The notes under the pieces were generated by a model, which saw nothing but the letters and a program-made list of their open reading frames with translations, searched no databases and was not told the origin of the DNA. A stretch of 6,757 bases of DNA from Kiritimatiellia bacterium. Lineage in GTDB: Bacteria > Verrucomicrobiota > Kiritimatiellia > RFP12 > UBA1067. Below, in pieces: positions 6,192 to 6,757 of the stretch (position 1 is its first letter; each line of letters opens with the position of its first letter). The stretch is taken from positions 1 to 6,757 of the forward strand of contig JAQVQN010000135.1 in NCBI GenBank assembly GCA_028701555.1, given 5' to 3'. The position numbers were made by a program, and so were the translations under genes.

Positions 6192-6757
6192 CTTGCGGGT
6201 TGTGCAATTTTATTTAACTGGTCGCTCATGGCGGATGTGCGGCTGCCGAACATTTTCAACAACGATATGGTTTTGCAGCAAGGAATCAAACTGCCCGTGT
6301 GGGGCTGGGCCGAGCCGGGCGAGAAGGTCACGGTCGAGTTCGCGGGGCTGCGGCATGAAACTGTAGCCAAATCCGACGGGACATGGCGGGTGGATCTCGC
6401 ACCTTTAACGGCGACGGACAAGCCGTCGGTGTTTAAGGTCATCGGGGCTAACGCAGTTGAGTTCACTAATGTGGTGGTGGGGGAGGTATGGTTCTGTTCC
6501 GGGCAGTCCAACATGGCTTGGATCGTGCGCGACACGGACAACGCGGAACAAGAGATCGCTGGCGCGAATTTCCCGATGATCCGTCATTTCAAAGCTCCGA
6601 ACATACTCATGCCGGTGCCGCAAAAAGACATTTCTGCCAAATGGGTGGTCACCTCGCCAGAGACGATTCCCTGGCAGTCGGCGGTTGCGTATTACTTCGG
6701 ACGCCGCCTGCATCAGGCATTGGGGGTGCCTGTCGGCCTGATAAACAGCTCCTGGGG
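6171..6757 (+). CDS. sialate O-acetylesterase-like (SASA/SGNH) secreted esterase, 3'-truncated by the window
   Basis: The first 195 codons of an esterase that runs off the window edge. This family removes O-acetyl groups from sialic acids or from acetylated polysaccharides such as xylan. A signal peptide covers residues 1-21 (MKNKG, then a hydrophobic stretch ending SLMA before DVRLP). An N-terminal beta domain follows with the family-typical DMVLQQGIKLPVWGWAEPGE (32-51). The SGNH block GEVWFCSGQSNMAW (104-117) carries the probable nucleophile S113 (codon 6507-6509). GVPVGLINSSWG at the edge is also typical. The catalytic Asp/His block lies beyond the window. AAAGG at 6161-6165, five bases before the ATG, is the ribosome binding site. 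It diverges from the glycosidase gene, which suggests shared carbohydrate work. True substrate is unknown; the sialate name comes from family annotation only. Confidence 0.88.
   Translation, partial: MKNKGVFLAGCAILFNWSLMADVRLPNIFNNDMVLQQGIKLPVWGWAEPGEKVTVEFAGLRHETVAKSDGTWRVDLAPLTATDKPSVFKVIGANAVEFTNVVVGEVWFCSGQSNMAWIVRDTDNAEQEIAGANFPMIRHFKAPNILMPVPQKDISAKWVVTSPETIPWQSAVAYYFGRRLHQALGVPVGLINSSW

Noticed and set aside
6149..6541. A 130-codon - strand ORF opposite the esterase start.
   Set aside because: It covers the signal peptide and GQSNM block of the esterase on the other strand and has no motif.

Overview
The window reads as a piece of a moderately GC-rich bacterial chromosome. It has three parts: a biosynthetic and housekeeping operon on the + strand (1-2837), a very large secreted glycosidase gene on the - strand (2869-5949), and the start of a secreted esterase gene on the + strand (6171 to the window edge). 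No marker gene fixes the taxon. The short-type LeuC/LeuD pair, a chromosomal-type ParA, and a large multi-module secreted glycosidase beside a sialate-O-acetylesterase-like gene together suggest a polysaccharide-degrading member of the PVC group (Verrucomicrobiota, Kiritimatiellota, Lentisphaerota or Planctomycetota). That placement is inference only.

Region 1: leuC (36-1325) and leuD (1381-1929) encode the two subunits of isopropylmalate isomerase, the second step of leucine synthesis. leuD overlaps a parA/soj-type ATPase gene (1926-2747) by four bases (ATGA), so the three are probably one transcription unit. A possible C-terminal end of another gene stops at position 30, five bases before leuC. 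No leuB or parB is present. A likely rho-independent terminator (2800-2837) closes the unit and lies inside a doubtful 33-codon ORF. The most striking point is in LeuC: the conserved CxxC that supplies two of the three [4Fe-4S] ligands reads C-A-A-R, so the third ligand is replaced by arginine through what would be a single TGT-to-CGT change.

Region 2: the - strand gene encodes a protein of about 1026 residues with a signal peptide. It has an N-terminal clan GH-A (GH5-like) TIM-barrel with an NEP acid/base motif and a candidate nucleophile. An all-beta domain and an Ig-like segment follow, then two C-terminal beta-sandwich modules that look like an internal duplication. A shorter start at 5949 is preferred over the longest ORF because of the signal peptide, a Shine-Dalgarno site and a TATAAT-type promoter just upstream.

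Region 3: diverging from it across 221 bp is the N-terminal part of a sialate O-acetylesterase/SASA-type (SGNH) esterase with a signal peptide and the GQSNM serine motif. The two secreted enzymes may act together on an acetylated polysaccharide or glycan: one cleaves the backbone or side chain, the other removes acetyl groups. No tRNA, rRNA, CRISPR array or mobile element was seen.
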